Origin: Heterohyrax brucei
Lineage: Eukaryota; Chordata; Mammalia; Hyracoidea; Procaviidae
Direction: 5' to 3'
DNA: 64,000 nucleotides
Assembly: GCA_028571685.1 (NCBI GenBank)
Contig: CM053162.1
Coordinates: 72,466,351-72,530,350 of the forward strand
Shown: piece after piece, positions 35,033 through 46,770 of the stretch
Layout of the letters: each line of letters opens with the position of its first letter
How positions within the stretch are numbered: position 1 is the first letter of the stretch
Position numbers and translations under genes: made by a program
The notes under the pieces: generated by a model
Told to the model about the DNA's origin: nothing
The model's input: the letters and a program-made list of their open reading frames with translations, nothing else
Databases searched by the model: none

Positions 35033-37468
35033 CAGAAGGACAAATATTATGAGACCCCTACGATAAGAACTTAAAAGCAGACTCACGCATAACAGAAAAG
35101 ACTCTTTGATGGCTGCAAGGGTGGGGAGGGCAGGAGGGTGAGGTGGGAGAGTTTAGATTAGACAATTGTTGGAAATTTGGTTGGGTGAAACTGGTGACAG
35201 CATACATTAGTAAGAAGATCAGCATTAACTGGACTTCAACAAAACTTGTGTACTCCTCCCATCTTAACCCAATATTGCAAGGACAGAGTAGCTGGGGCAG
35301 GGGGCCGTGCTCTCAGGGGAAATCGAGGCCAACTGGCACAACTAGCATTTTGCTAATAAGGTCTCTCCACACTCCACATTGGTGAGTGGCGTCTGGGGTC
35401 TTAAAAGCTACCAAGCTGCCATCTGAGGGTACAGCAAATGGTCCTAACTCAGCAGGAATGGATGATCACCAAGGTCCATAGCGACATGGGGGAAAGAGAA
35501 TCCAGGAGACAGAGACCCACGTGAGTGGATGTCTACATCGACTTGTGACCAGAAGAACCAGATGGTGTCCGGCTACCACCAGTGATAGCCCAGATGGAGC
35601 TCATGAAGTTGAGTCTCACTGGCAACATAAGTATAAATAAGGGTGCACCCTGAGATCTCCACTAAAAGACCACAATTGATGGTCCAGGGGCCTTGGAGTT
35701 CTCCTGGGAGCAGGGCCCCTGGCCCAGATGCTGCCCCTGTCAGTGAATCATAATGAAGGTCAACTTTTCAGACAGCAATGGATTGGACTTGGTGATGCAG
35801 AGCGACCATACTGTGTGGGCATTTTATGGTTCTAGGCATCTACAGGAGGTCGTCTGTTGACCCCATACTGGAAGAAGGGGAATGGGTGAAGAGGAGAAGA
35901 CAGGAGACTGTTGGGAAGCTAAGACACGTATGGAGCAGAGAGGAAGAGGGTGCTGTCACCGTGCAGGGAGAGCAGTGGAAGTTGCATGTAGGTCAGCAAG
36001 CAAATTTATATGGGAATGTACATTTTCATTCAATCATAATTAAAAAAAAAAGTTCAGGTCATTTTCATCTAACTTTTTCACACAGCCTTGTCTGCACTGC
36101 CAAATAAACTTGTTTGTTGAGCTGGTACAAATTCATAATCAACAATCCAACTGGTACAAATTCATAATCAATAATCCCTCTGAGATTGATGGAACTTTTT
36201 TGGTCGTGGAGAATTAGCTGACTTCTATTGTGCACTCTGACACTTTGTTTCAGGGTTGTGTTGGCACACCCGTGTTTCATTACCAGTGATAATACGGACC
36301 AGAACATCATCTGGCCTCTCCAAAAGGTCCTGGCAAGCTTCAATGCTCCTTTGATTTGTTCATTGGTGAGCTCCTTCAGGACCATTTTTGCACACACTTT
36401 TCTCATGCCCATATTTTCAGTTAAGATTTTCCTGTTTTTCTATTGATGTTCACTTGGTCTGCTATGCTTCTCACGGTCAGCGGATGACTCTGACACACAA
36501 CTTGATGAATTTTTGCATTGCTCTCACCACTTCTGCTTGTTACTGGCCGCCCTGACATTTTCTCTCCTCTCAGAAAAACATTTAATCCATTTGTACGCTG
36601 CTGTTTTCTTCACGGCTTTATTCCCACTAACTTGCACTAACATGTTCCTGACTTTACTTCCACTCTTGCCAAGTTTAACAAGAAGTTTCATGTTTGTTCA
36701 TTGCTCTAATTCGAGCTCCGACATTCTCATAACAGCATGCAAAAACAATGCCGAATGCCACTCAGCAAGACACCGCCACACGTTGAGAGGAACACAATTG
36801 TGGGACACTGATGTATCAAGGTTACGAAACCTTACCAAACTGTTTCTACAGTGCTGCCAACATAAGGATACGGCGGCAAGTTTGCAAACTTAATTGTCAG
36901 ATCTTCTCAAACTACCCTTTGAAATCTTCTGTTTAGCTCTTTTACTTTATAATTTCCTCCCTTCGCTTTACATACTCTGACATTCAAGAAGGAAATTTCA
37001 AAGTCTTTTCTGACATCTACTGTGGTCTTTCTTTACTGCCTTTTTAATGACCTGCTTTACATGTAATGTCCTTTACGTCACACAGTGTTTCACTGTGTTA
37101 CATCTGTCCTTGAGAAGATCTCCAAGTTCAGACAGGATATGCTGAAGATCCCAGTTTAGCTCTTGTGGATCTGTTTCCATTTTTTTCAGTTTCAAATTAA
37201 CTTGCACATAAGCCATTGGTCTGTCCCATAGCTGGCCCCTGGCCTTGCTCTGATTGATGATTCTGAGCTCTCCGTCACCTCTTTCCACATTTTGATCCCT
37301 CTGTATTCCATCTGGCAAGGTCCACATGCGCACTTCCCACTCACTGTGGTGACAGAAGATGGCAGCAGTGAGTAAGTCGTCGGTCTTGCAAGATTCATCC
37401 TCTGATCTCCAGCATCCCGTCTGTCACCACGGTCATGTCTCCCAAGTGCCCGTCTCTCTTCGGTAACT

Positions 37469-37601
37469 TTGGTGGCAGTGCTGAAGTCCACACCTGCTCC
37501 TGGGAGGCTGGCCGTCTCAACTTACCAGGTGCCCCTTGGAAACTCTGTGTGACAGTTTGTTCTGCCCTACAGGGTTGCTATGAGCCAGAATCAACTTGCC
37601 T
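37469..37601 (+). mobile_element. AfroSINE inside RTE
   Basis: It reads CTTACCAGGTGCCCCTTGGA, AACTCTGTGTGACAGTTTGT, TCTGCCCTACAGGGTTGCTA and TGAGCCAGAATCAACTTGCC. RTE sequence resumes on both sides, so the SINE is younger than the RTE copy. Confidence 0.8.
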
Positions 37602-38359
37602 TAGTCTCCAACTTTCCCATTCCCTCACCAGTCACCATCAGTGTACCCTGACTGCGCATGTCATCAATTTCTGACTGCTCAAATTCATAGGAATCTTCCA
37701 TTTCCTCATTTTTGGTTGGTGCATAAATTTGAATGATAGTCGTATTAAGTGGTCCTCCTTCAGGCCTGTGGATACTAGGCCATCACTGCCGGCACTGCAT
37801 GTCAGGATGGATCCTGACATGTTCTTTACGACCAATGCGATGCCATTCCTCTTCAAGCTGTCGTTCCCAGCACAGAAGACCATGACTGTCCAATTCAAAA
37901 CCGCCAACACCAGTCCATTTCAGCTCACTAATACCTAGAATATGGATTCCTATGGTCTTCATTTCATTTTTGAAAATGTCCAATTTTCTTAGATTCATAA
38001 CTTCGTACACTTCACGTTCTGATTATCAGTGAGTGTCTCCGTTACGTTTTCTCACTGAGTCGTGTCATATCGGCAAACGAAGGTCCTGAGAGCTCAGCCC
38101 CAGCCCTGTCAGCAGAGACACCCCTCCTTTGAGGAGGTCGCCTTCACTGGTCACAGAGTGCCTTCCAACCTGGGGTTCGTCTCCTGCACCTGACGTGACA
38201 GTGCTCCACTGCTGCGCCTACTGCTTCCACTGGCCAGCGCTCCTCCACGTGGACTGCCACTTCCGTCTCCCAAGTCGGTCTTAAAAGTGGACGCTCTGCT
38301 AAAATCTGTCCACCTCGGGTGACCCAGATGGCATTTCAGAAGCCAGTAGCACAGCTTCC

Positions 38360-38650
38360 AGATCACAGCAACACACAAGCCAACACAGTATGACAAACTG
38401 ACAGACACGTGGTGGATTTCAATCAGGCATATGAGACCCAAAGGGCACACTTACCCCAAAACAAAGACAAGTAGGCAGGAAGGGAGAGACAACCAGGACA
38501 AATGGAAACAGGGAAGCCCAGGGGGAGAAGGAGAGAGTGTAGACACACTGCAGCAATTACGACCGGCATCACAAGACAATTCGTGTAATAACTGTTGAAT
38601 GAGTAATTAATTTGCTTGCAAACTGCCACCTAACGCACAGTAAGAAAAAG
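38360..38650 (+). mobile_element. L1 LINE 3' end fragment, older afrotherian type
   Basis: The phrases CAGGCATATGAGACCCAAAG, TGAATGAGTAATTAATTTGC and ACTGCCACCTAACGCACAGT match the end of the copy at 46771-47527. Its 5' limit is uncertain. The 335 bases between it and the RTE end show nothing I can name. Confidence 0.75.
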
Positions 38651-38814
38651 AAGTATCAGTATTAGTTTATCAGTTGTAACCAATGTCCCACCTCAATGAA
38701 AGATGGCACAATCAGAGAAACAGAGTACACTCAGGGAGGGGAATACGGGAACTCTGAACTTGCTGCACAAATTTCCTGTAGGCCTAAAACTGCTCTAAAA
38801 ACTGAAGTCTATTA

Positions 38815-39400
38815 AAAAAAATCCATCCATTTGATTCAGCACATCAGCAAAACAAAGAATAAATACAATTATCTCTCGATGTAAGCACAGAAAGTATTTG
38901 ATACAATTCAGTGATTACATATTATGAAAACTTGTAGCAAAGGGATACTACAAAGAAAAGTACAGTAACCATTATACTTAGCAGTAAAACGTCAGGCACG
39001 TCCCCATGAAATTAGGGACAAAATAAGGATGCCAATTCTCACTACTGATAACTGAAATATTGGTGGAGGTCTTACTTGATACTACCGCAAAGGCAGAAAA
39101 AAGAAATAACAGGTATAAAGGTAAGAAACAATACTGTTAGTTTTTGATGACATAATTGCGTATATACAGACTCCAAAAGAATCTACACCTAGCTTATTAA
39201 AATGTAAGTTTCTAGAAATGTTTCCAGATGAGATCAATTTAAAAAAAAATCCATTATTTTTCTGTATCTGAAGTTATAAAGCCAGAATCTAAAAACTATG
39301 CCATATACAATATCAAAATTATCAAGTATCAAACAGTAAGTATCACAAGAGATATGAACTCCAAGTTGACAACAGCTCCTTACAGACAGACGGCAGGCAA
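38815..39400 (+). mobile_element. Old L1 LINE fragment (reverse transcriptase region)
   Basis: It reads in usual L1 order: ATTTGATTCAGCACATCAGC, GGATGCCAATTCTCACTACT (near 39028) and GACTCCAAAAGAATCTACAC (near 39169), then CCAGATGAGATCAATTT. The element is strongly decayed. Confidence 0.78.
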
Positions 39401-39839
39401 GGAAGTGCGAACCCCACCTTCAGCACGGAGGCAGCAGGCTGCCCCAGGCCACCACGCCAGACACAACCAGCAAACTAAACTGTGGAATTACTGAATTACA
39501 CAATAGACAGCTATCCTCAAAAACAGTCAGAGACTTACATAATCAGCAAGCAGGAACATACCCACTAATACACTAGAGAGTCTTTCTGGTGCTTCTGAGC
39601 GGGGGCTGAGGGTTAAGCTTTGTTTTGGCAGACACACTTCACTGAGGAAAGAGAAGGCACCAGAGCTTTTGACCCAGATGACCTGTGAAACCACGGTCCT
39701 CAGGTCCCCACTTCGGCTACTCTGTCCCTCAAAGTGTTTGCTCGTGTTCAGGAAATTTCTTAGCTTTTGGTTTCTTAGCAGTGGTGTTATGATATCCCCT
39801 GTACTGTGTCATATCTTAAATACATTTGCTAAGTAAAAG

Positions 39840-40240
39840 AAGTCATACCTGAAAAGCTATTTATTACATCTTGTATAATTTATGACACTCTGGAAAGACA
39901 AAACTCGAGGGAGGAAAACAGAGCAGTGACTGCCAGGGGTCACACAGTAAAGGCCCCTGTAGTGGTGCACAGGTTAAGAGCAGGGCTAACCAGGAGGCAA
40001 GCAGCTCCCTGGAGAGCCGGTGGGTCAGGTCCACGCTGCCCCCAGGAGAGCTGTGAGTCAGCATCAGTCCAGCAGCACCAGGTCACAGGGCAGGGCAGGG
40101 ACTGTCTACAGAGGTGTAGCCTGGAGCAATCTCAGGTGATGGAATTGCTTTGTAGGGAAGTGTGGCGATGGATTTATTAAAAAGACAATCAAACTGTAGC
40201 CAACAAACAATGACGTTTACAGTATGAAATGTTCTTAAAA
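39840..40240 (+). mobile_element. Old L1 LINE 3' end fragment with AfroSINE inside
   Basis: TATGACACTCTGGAAAGACA, AAACTCGAGGGAGGAAAACA and CAGTGACTGCCAGGGGTCAC match the usual L1 ORF2 end. L1-like text resumes after the SINE (near 40100: GACTGTCTACAGAGGTG). Limits are approximate. Confidence 0.6.
39952..40085 (+). mobile_element. AfroSINE, worn
   Basis: It reads GCCCCTGTAGTGGTGCACAG, GTTAAGAGCAGGGCTAACCA and ends GTGAGTCAGCATCAGTCCAG with CAGCACCAGG. The head shows the GTGGTTAAG-type motif. The middle is worn. Confidence 0.75.
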
Positions 40241-41019
40241 GTTAACCAGAATGTGGGGGCAAAGACAGAATGCAGAATGCAAAAACTAAATCAACCTGTA
40301 TCACGAATTAATCCCGTATTCATACTGAAGATACTGGAGAAAAGAGCCACTAAGCTAAGAAGCTCAAAGCAACAGTATTTTGCCTGGACATTTTAAGGCT
40401 AAATTTAAAAAGAACTGCACTCAACAATGTACCCTAGCTGAGAGTTTTCTCATACGAGTACGAGTTAGGGATTCAGCTACTTTTTTATTCACCTACGAGG
40501 GTGACTGCAGGTAATGAGGGCCAGATTTCTCACCAATGAGGAAATAAGCTTACAAATAAAGAAGGACAGAAGGAACCCTGTGGTTCTGCAGTGAGCTCAA
40601 AACAGCCACCTAAACTCAAGGGTTTAAATACGCGTACACAGGTACAGTTGTGGGCCCGGGCAGGAACTGACACACATTTCTTAGCTTCAGTCACCAAGAT
40701 GGGATAGAAGCAGTGGCATTCCAGCAGTAATAAGCAAACTTGAAGCTGACATCTGTTTCTTACCACTCTTTTCAAAAACACACAAACCCAAGGGTTACTC
40801 AGAGAAGTAGTTGCATTCAGGGCTGGGGCAGGGCCCAGGGCCCCCCACGAAGGGTTCCCAACAGGCAAAATGGGGAAAACTTGAGCAATAAACTAAGTAA
40901 AGGCAGGATTATAAATCCAGGAATTAAATAAACAGGCATAATTCCATCCTGATATAAATTAACACCTGGAGGAATGAAAAACTAGGAACAACTCTTTCAC
41001 AAAAATCTGAATTAAAAAA
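40241..41019. other. ALMS1 intron 10, no feature seen
   Basis: This is intron sequence with no nameable element and no exon signal. Short open frames on both strands overlap and have no support. Confidence 0.4.
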
Positions 41020-41029
41020 TACAGAAGGA

Positions 41030-42200
41030 GCACAGTTTACAACAGCAAAAAGGTGACATCAACCCATATGCCCAACAACAGATGAACAGATAAACAAACT
41101 GTGGTGTGTATACTCAATGGAACACCATGCAATGATAAAGAACAATGACAATTTTAAGAAGCATCTCACAATCTGGTTTCAGGTGGAGACATCATGTTGA
41201 GTGAAATTAGTCAGCTGCACCAGGACAAATACTGTATGAGTCCCCCTACTACAAGGACTTCAAACCAGACTCATGTACAGAAGAAAAGGCTCTGACCACT
41301 GCAAGAGAAGGGAGGGAGGGACTGGGCTGGTTACAGGTTAGATAGTTGATAAAAATTTGGTTGGGTGAAATCAGGTGACAGCACACAGTAGAAAGAAGAT
41401 CAATTTAACTGGACTTCAACATAACCTGAAAACTCTCCCAATCTTAACTCAATATGGCAAGGACACATTAGGAGGGGCAGGGACATCATGGCCAGCTGGC
41501 ATAACTAGCCTATTGCTAAGAGAGTCTTCTCCACTCCATGTTTGTGAGTGTCATCTGGGGTCTTAAAAGCTAGCAAACTGCCATCTGAGGGACACCAAAT
41601 TGTCCCAGCTCGGCTGGAACAGATGCTCACCAAAGACCACAACAACATGGGGGAAAGAGGACCGAGAAGACAGAAAGACACACGTGAGTGGGTGCCTACA
41701 TCAACATGTGACCAGAAGAACCCGACAGTGCCCGGCCACCAGCAATGACAGCCGCGATGGGGCTCACTGTGCTCATTCCCAGTGGCAACACGAGAAAACA
41801 AAGGGACGCACCCTGAGAACTCCACTAAAAGATCGCAGTTGATGGTCCGAAGGTCTGGGGTTCCCCTGGGTGCATGGCCCCTCGACCTGATGATGCCCCT
41901 GATCATAAATCAACTCTTCACACAGGAATGGACTGGACTCGCGGACAGAGAGTAACCACATTGTGTATGCACTTTATGGTTCTATGCATCTACAGGGTGT
42001 CGTCCTACCGGCCTTTTACTAGAGGGGACTGGAGAGGGTGGAGAAGAGAGGACAGGACATTGTTAAGAGGATGTGACATGTAGAGAATGGAAAAGTGTGT
42101 GCTGTCACCAGGCAAGGAGAGGAGAAGCTGCAGATAGGCGGACATGCTAATTCAAACTGGAATGTATGCTTTCACTCACTCACAATTTAAAAAAAAAAAT
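41030..42200 (+). mobile_element. L1 LINE, 5'-truncated, with target-site duplication
   Basis: The 10-base repeat TACAGAAGGA at 41020-41029 and 42201-42210 marks the ends. The copy holds the ORF2 end (ATATGCCCAACAACAGATGA near 41068) and a full 3' UTR ending in an A-rich tail near 42187-42199. It is close to the full-length L1 in its 3' UTR. Confidence 0.92.
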
Positions 42201-42367
42201 TACAGAAGGAACGGAAGAAACAGACAGCCGTCACCCAAACACTATTGTATTAACTGCCACGGGCGGGACCCAGCGATGGGTGCGGAGACTAGCGGTCAAA
42301 ATTTAAGCAGAAACAGGCTACTGGTATAGCGGACTTGTGTTCCCTCCAAATATTTATTGTTTATAAA

Positions 42368-42815
42368 GAAACAACAGCCCAGTCACCACCAAAGACAGCC
42401 GTGACAGGGCACACAATGTCGAGTGCCAGGGGCAAAATGAGAAAAAGAGGGGTGCACCTCAAGAACCCCACCAAAAGACTATAACTGATGGTCTGAAGGC
42501 CTGGAGGTTCCCCTGGGAGCACGGCCTCTAGACCTGATGCTGCCCCTGACCAGAAAACATTACTGAGGTCAACTCTTTGGGCAGAAATGGACTGGACTTG
42601 GGGGCACAATGTGACCACATGGTGTGTGTATTTTATGGTCCTATGGCTCTATAGGATGTCCTCCTACTGGCGTCTTACTAGAAGGGAGAGGAGAGAGTGA
42701 ACAGGAAGGGACAGGGGATTGTTAAGAGGGCACGACATGTACAGAACAAAAAGGAGGAATGTGCTGTCACCAGGCAAGGAGAGCAGAAGGAGCCGCCGAC
42801 AGGCAAGCACGCAAG
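42368..42815 (+). mobile_element. L1 LINE 3' UTR fragment
   Basis: It matches the second half of the L1 3' UTR: CACCACCAAAGACAGCCGTG, AAGACTATAACTGATGGTCT and TTTTATGGTCCTATGGCTCT. It has no tail and no target duplication that I can see. It resembles the copy at 22791 in places. Confidence 0.85.
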
Positions 42816-44069
42816 TCACCACCAAGTGACTTCTCCCCGGTGACGACACACTGAGAAGCGACAAACCTCAGACTAGTTTCCAAGATACTGGACAACGCCA
42901 TAAGACTCGCTCTAAAGTAACTGATTAGTTCTCTTCCAAGTGTCCAGATCATGACAGGCAAGGAAAAACAGAGAAACTATCGGAGACGGGCAGCTCTGGC
43001 AGTGGCTGCAGCTCTCAGCCAAAGGGCGGCGGCCCGGCCCCCCCCACGGGCGCCCCGAGCACCAGAGGGCAGAAGCCCAAACCCCAGGCACCCCTTAGTA
43101 CTGCAACGGGGCAGGGGGGGCAGGCTCCACGGTGTCCTTTGGGATCGCCCTGAGGTGTGCTGCTGGGCCTTTTTTAGAGGCGACTTGACAACTAAATGCA
43201 GCATGGGCCCCTGGATTACATTCGGAAACAGAAAGGCTCACCTGTGAACGGAACAGGTGAAATCCCAATGGGTCTCTCCCAAGTCCACAGTTCAGCACCA
43301 GAGAAAACGTCCTCACTCTGATCCATGTTTTATGGTTCTGTCAGACGACAGCAAGAGACGGTGTCAGGGAAGTGGGTCAGGGAGCTGTGGTGGGCGACCT
43401 GGAAGCTACCGCCCAGGGACCTCGGGCTCCTGGAAGCATGCCTTGTCCGCTCTCCACCCCAAGCACGGGCTGGACGCAATGACTCATTTCTGTCTGAGGG
43501 AATGTGGCAGAAGGGAGAAGCTGTCGCTGCCAAGATTCAGCTACAAAGACTCTGGCTTCCGCGCCGGGCACCCCCTCCGTCTCCTTCAGAGCTCACTCTG
43601 AGAGAACTTAGCAGCTTCATAGAAAGAACCACATTGCAGGAACCCAACAACTCCAGCCAACAGACACGGGAATGAGCCAGGAGGCCGATTCCCTCAGCAG
43701 ACACTTCGGATAAGACCACAGATGCCAGTGACACCGTTAACTGCCACGTTGTGGGAGACCCTGAGGCAGACAAATCCAGTCAAGCCAAGCCTGGACTACG
43801 GACTCACAGAAACGTAAGGGATGACACGTGTCTACTGTCCGAAGCTGGTCAGTCGTGGGCCGACTTTTTATAGGAGCAGATGCCCAGCACAGTAGCTCCT
43901 CTCTGAGTCTGAATTAGCTCAGAATAAGACAGTTTAAAAACAGACATACTGTCACTTGGCACAAGTAGCAACAGTGTCTCACTTGTCCAGAGGTTGGGGG
44001 AGAAGGGAGGTAGGAAGGGAGGCAGGGAGGGCAGGGAGGAGGCGCAAAGGGAGGGGAGAGGGACTTCAT
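42816..44069. other. ALMS1 intron 10, GC-rich then purine-rich stretch
   Basis: A GC-rich block lies at about 43005-43130, with runs such as GGCGGCGGCCCGGCCCCCCC. A purine-rich, G-run-rich tract follows at 43994-44062 (GGGGGAGAAGGGAGGTAGGA onward), which could form a G-quadruplex. I found no exon, tRNA or promoter that I can support. Confidence 0.45.
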
Positions 44070-46740
44070 GTCCCAAGTATGGAAGACGTAGTCTTGCCGT
44101 CTCTGCTTCCAAGGAGCACTCTGGCTACAGAACAGATCTGTGTGCTCTTTTGGCAGTCCACGAAACCTTCAATATTCTTCTCCAACACCACAATTCAAAG
44201 GCGTCTATTCTGCTTCTGCCTTGTTTGTTCACTGTCCAGATTTCACAGGCACATGATGCAACTGGAAACACCCCGGCCTGAGTCAGGCGTACCTCTGTCT
44301 TTTACGGCAGATCAAAGCAGCGGGTCTTTCGATTCCTTGACTGCTGCTTCCATGGGCGCTGACTGTTGATCCTGTAAAATAAAATCCTTGAAAACCTGAA
44401 TCCTTTCTCCATTTATCGTGATGTTGCTCACCGGTCTGGTTGTGAGGATCTTCCTTTTTTTTTTTAATTTTTAATTTTTTTTTAATATGACTGAGTGAAA
44501 ATGCACATTCCCATATAAATTTATATGCCCACCTATACGCAGCTTCCACTGCTCTCCCTGTCCGGTGACAGCACACTCTTCCTCTCTGCTCCATACATGT
44601 CTCATCCTCCCAACAGCCTCCTTTCCCCTCCTCTCCACCCACTCTCCTTCCTCCAGCCAGAGGTCAGCAGGGTGATATCCTATAGATGTATAGAACCATA
44701 AAGTGTGTCCAACATATGGTCACTCTGCATTGCCAAGTCCAAACCACTCGTGTCCAAAGAGTGGACCTTCGTTATGATTTATGGGCAAGGGCAGCATCAG
44801 GGCCGGGGGCCATGCTCTCAGGGGAACCCCGAAACCGCTGGACCATCAATTGAGGTCTTTTAGCACCCCTTTTCATTCTTGTGTTGCCAGTGAGACTCAA
44901 TCTAGTGCGCTCCATTGCGGCTATCACTGGTGGTGGCCGGGCACCATCCGGTTCTTGCGGTCCCAAGTTGATGTAGGCTCCACTCACGTGGGTCTCTCTG
45001 TTTTCTCGGTTGTCTTTACTGCATGTCATTTTGGTCCTCGGTGAGCATCCATTCCTGCTGAGTTGGGACCATTACTTCCTTTTCTTGATGTTGAGGTACA
45101 ATCCGTGCTGAAGGCTGTGGTCCGTGATCTTCATCAGTAAGTGTTAGAAATTTGCTTCACTTTCACAAAGCAAGGCTGTGCCATTTGCATAAAACAGGTC
45201 GTTAATCAGTCTTCCTCCAATTCTGATGCCTCATTCTACCTCATATAGTCCAGTTTCTCAGACTATTTGTTTGGCATACAGGTTGAAAAGGTATGGTGAA
45301 AGGATACAACCTTGATGTACACCCTTCCTAACTTCAAACCATGCCATGTCCCCTTGTTCTGTTCACACAACTGCCCCTTGATCCATGTACAGATTCCTTA
45401 AGGGCACAGTTAAGTCTTCTGGAATTCCCATTCTCAGCGATGTCAACCATAATTCACCATGAACCACACAGTCACACGCCTTTGCAGTCAATGAAACACA
45501 GATAAACATCTTTCTGGTATTTGCTGCTTTCAGCCAAAACCCAGGTGACATCAGCAATGCAATCAAGGTTCCCACGTCCCCTTCTGAACCCGGCTTGAAT
45601 TTCTGGCAGTTCCCTGTCAATACACTGCTGCAGTCACTCTTGAAGGATCGTCAGCCAAATTTTACTTGCGTGTAACATTAATGACACTGTTCAGTAATTT
45701 CTGCACCTGGACGCATCACCCTACATGGGAATGGGCACAAACAGGGATCTCTCCCAGTCGACTGGCCAGGTGACTGGCCTCCAAATTTCTTGTCATGTAG
45801 AAGTGAGTACTTGCAGTGCAGCACTGGTTTGTTCAAACATCTCAACTGATACTCCCTCAGTTCCTGGAGCCTTGCTTTTTCCAGTGCCTTCAATGCAGCT
45901 TCCACATCTCCCTTCATTCCCACTAGTTCCTGACTATGTGCCATCTCTTGAAATGGATGAACGCTGACCAATTCTTTTTGGTGTAAGGACTGTATTTATT
46001 CCCTCCATGTTCTTTCGCTCCTTCTTGAGTTAATATTTTCCCTATATAATCCATCACTATTGCAATTTGAATATTCTCTCCCGTTCTTTCAGCTGAAAAC
46101 AACACAGTGCATGTTCTCCCCTCTTGGTTTCTATCTCCAGCTCTTTGCACACATTGCTATGGTACTTTGTCTTCTCAAGCTGCACCTTGAAATCTTCCAT
46201 TCGGTTCTTTTACTTCATCATTTCTTCCTTTTGCCTTAGCTCTTCAAGGTTCAGGAACAAGTTTCAGAATCTCTTCTGACATCCAATTCGGTCTTTTTTC
46301 TTTCTTTTTTGCCTTTTCAGTGACCTCTTGCTTTCTTCATGGTTGATGTCTTCGATGTCACTCTACAATTCATGTGATCTTCGGACATTAGTGTTCGATG
46401 CACCAAATCTATTCTTGAGAAGATCTCTAAACTCAGGTGGGGTATACTCAAGGTTGTACTTGGGCTCTTGTGAACTTATACTAACCTTCTTTGGTTTCAG
46501 TTCGAGCTTGCATATGGGCAATTGATGGTGCGTTCTGCAGTTAACACCTGGTCTTGTTCTGACTGATGATATCGGGCTTTTCTGTCATCTCTTTCCATCT
46601 TTCCACAGACACAGTCGACTTGATTCCTGTGTAATCTATTTGGTGAGACCCATGTGTATAGTTGCCATTTATGTTGGTGAAAACAGGTACTTGCATTGGA
46701 CAAGTCACTGGTCTTGTAAAATTCTACCCTATGATCTCCT
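44070..46740 (-). mobile_element. RTE-type LINE, split by an L1 tail
   Basis: Antisense RTE runs from the C-terminal region (TGCTTCCAAGGAGCACTCTG near 44106) through the reverse transcriptase (TCAGACTATTTGTTTGGCAT near 45258, GGAATTCCCATTCTCAGCGA near 45421) to the middle of the element (TTCGAGCTTGCATATGGGCA near 46501). Without the L1 at 44459-45074 it is about 2.05 kb. It has many stops and frame changes. Confidence 0.9.
44459..45074 (-). mobile_element. L1 LINE 3' UTR inserted in RTE
   Basis: A T-rich start (reversed poly-A) is followed by antisense L1 3' UTR matching the full-length copy, for example CATATAAATTTATATGCCCA and AGACTCAATCTAGTGCGCTC. The short repeat CTTCCTTTT on both sides (44450-44458 and 45075-45083) fits a target duplication. 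RTE sequence continues on both sides. Confidence 0.9.
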
Positions 46741-46770
46741 AAGCACAGCTCAACACCTTGTGGCGCTGAG

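Larger units (their letters stand above)
28960..36046 (+). mobile_element. L1 LINE, full length
   Basis: A 7,087-bp L1 is flanked by a perfect 16-base duplication, AAAAAGTTCAGGTCAT, at 28944-28959 and 36047-36062. It starts GGGGACGGAGTCGAGATGAC, the usual L1 5' end, so it is not truncated. Parts in order are a GC-rich 5' UTR (28960-29917), ORF1 (29918-30863), an inter-ORF region, ORF2 (31271-35032) and a 1-kb 3' UTR with an A-rich tail. Both reading frames are broken, so it is inactive. The perfect duplication and long readable frames suggest a moderate age. It interrupts a mariner. Confidence 0.97.
28521..36903 (-). mobile_element. Mariner DNA transposon, split by a full-length L1
   Basis: The left terminal repeat AAGGCCTGACTAATTACGTT pairs with the right one, GCAAGTTTGCAAACTTAATT plus GTCAGATCTT, in reverse. 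Without the L1 (28960-36046) and one copy of its target duplication the element is about 1.28 kb, the normal mariner length. The transposase is read on the minus strand. MRKVCAKMVLKELTNEQ lies near 36409, and the C-terminal catalytic part SVREFLTGKEL with HPPHSSALAPSDLFLYPEIK lies near 28870-28740, the place of the last catalytic Asp. Frame changes break it, and a 29-bp local duplication lies near 36121-36176. Confidence 0.9.
27010..38025 (-). mobile_element. RTE-type LINE, split by a nested mariner and L1
   Basis: The left part (27010 to about 28520) is antisense RTE from the C-terminal region back into the reverse transcriptase. The right part (about 36904-38025) is the middle and 5' endonuclease region, ending near ATTCATAACTTCGTACACTT. 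Put side by side the two parts give about 2.6 kb in order, like the copies at 16970 and 44070. The gap is a mariner (28521-36903) that itself holds a full-length L1. An AfroSINE at 37469-37601 is a further insertion. It is broken in many places. Confidence 0.92.
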
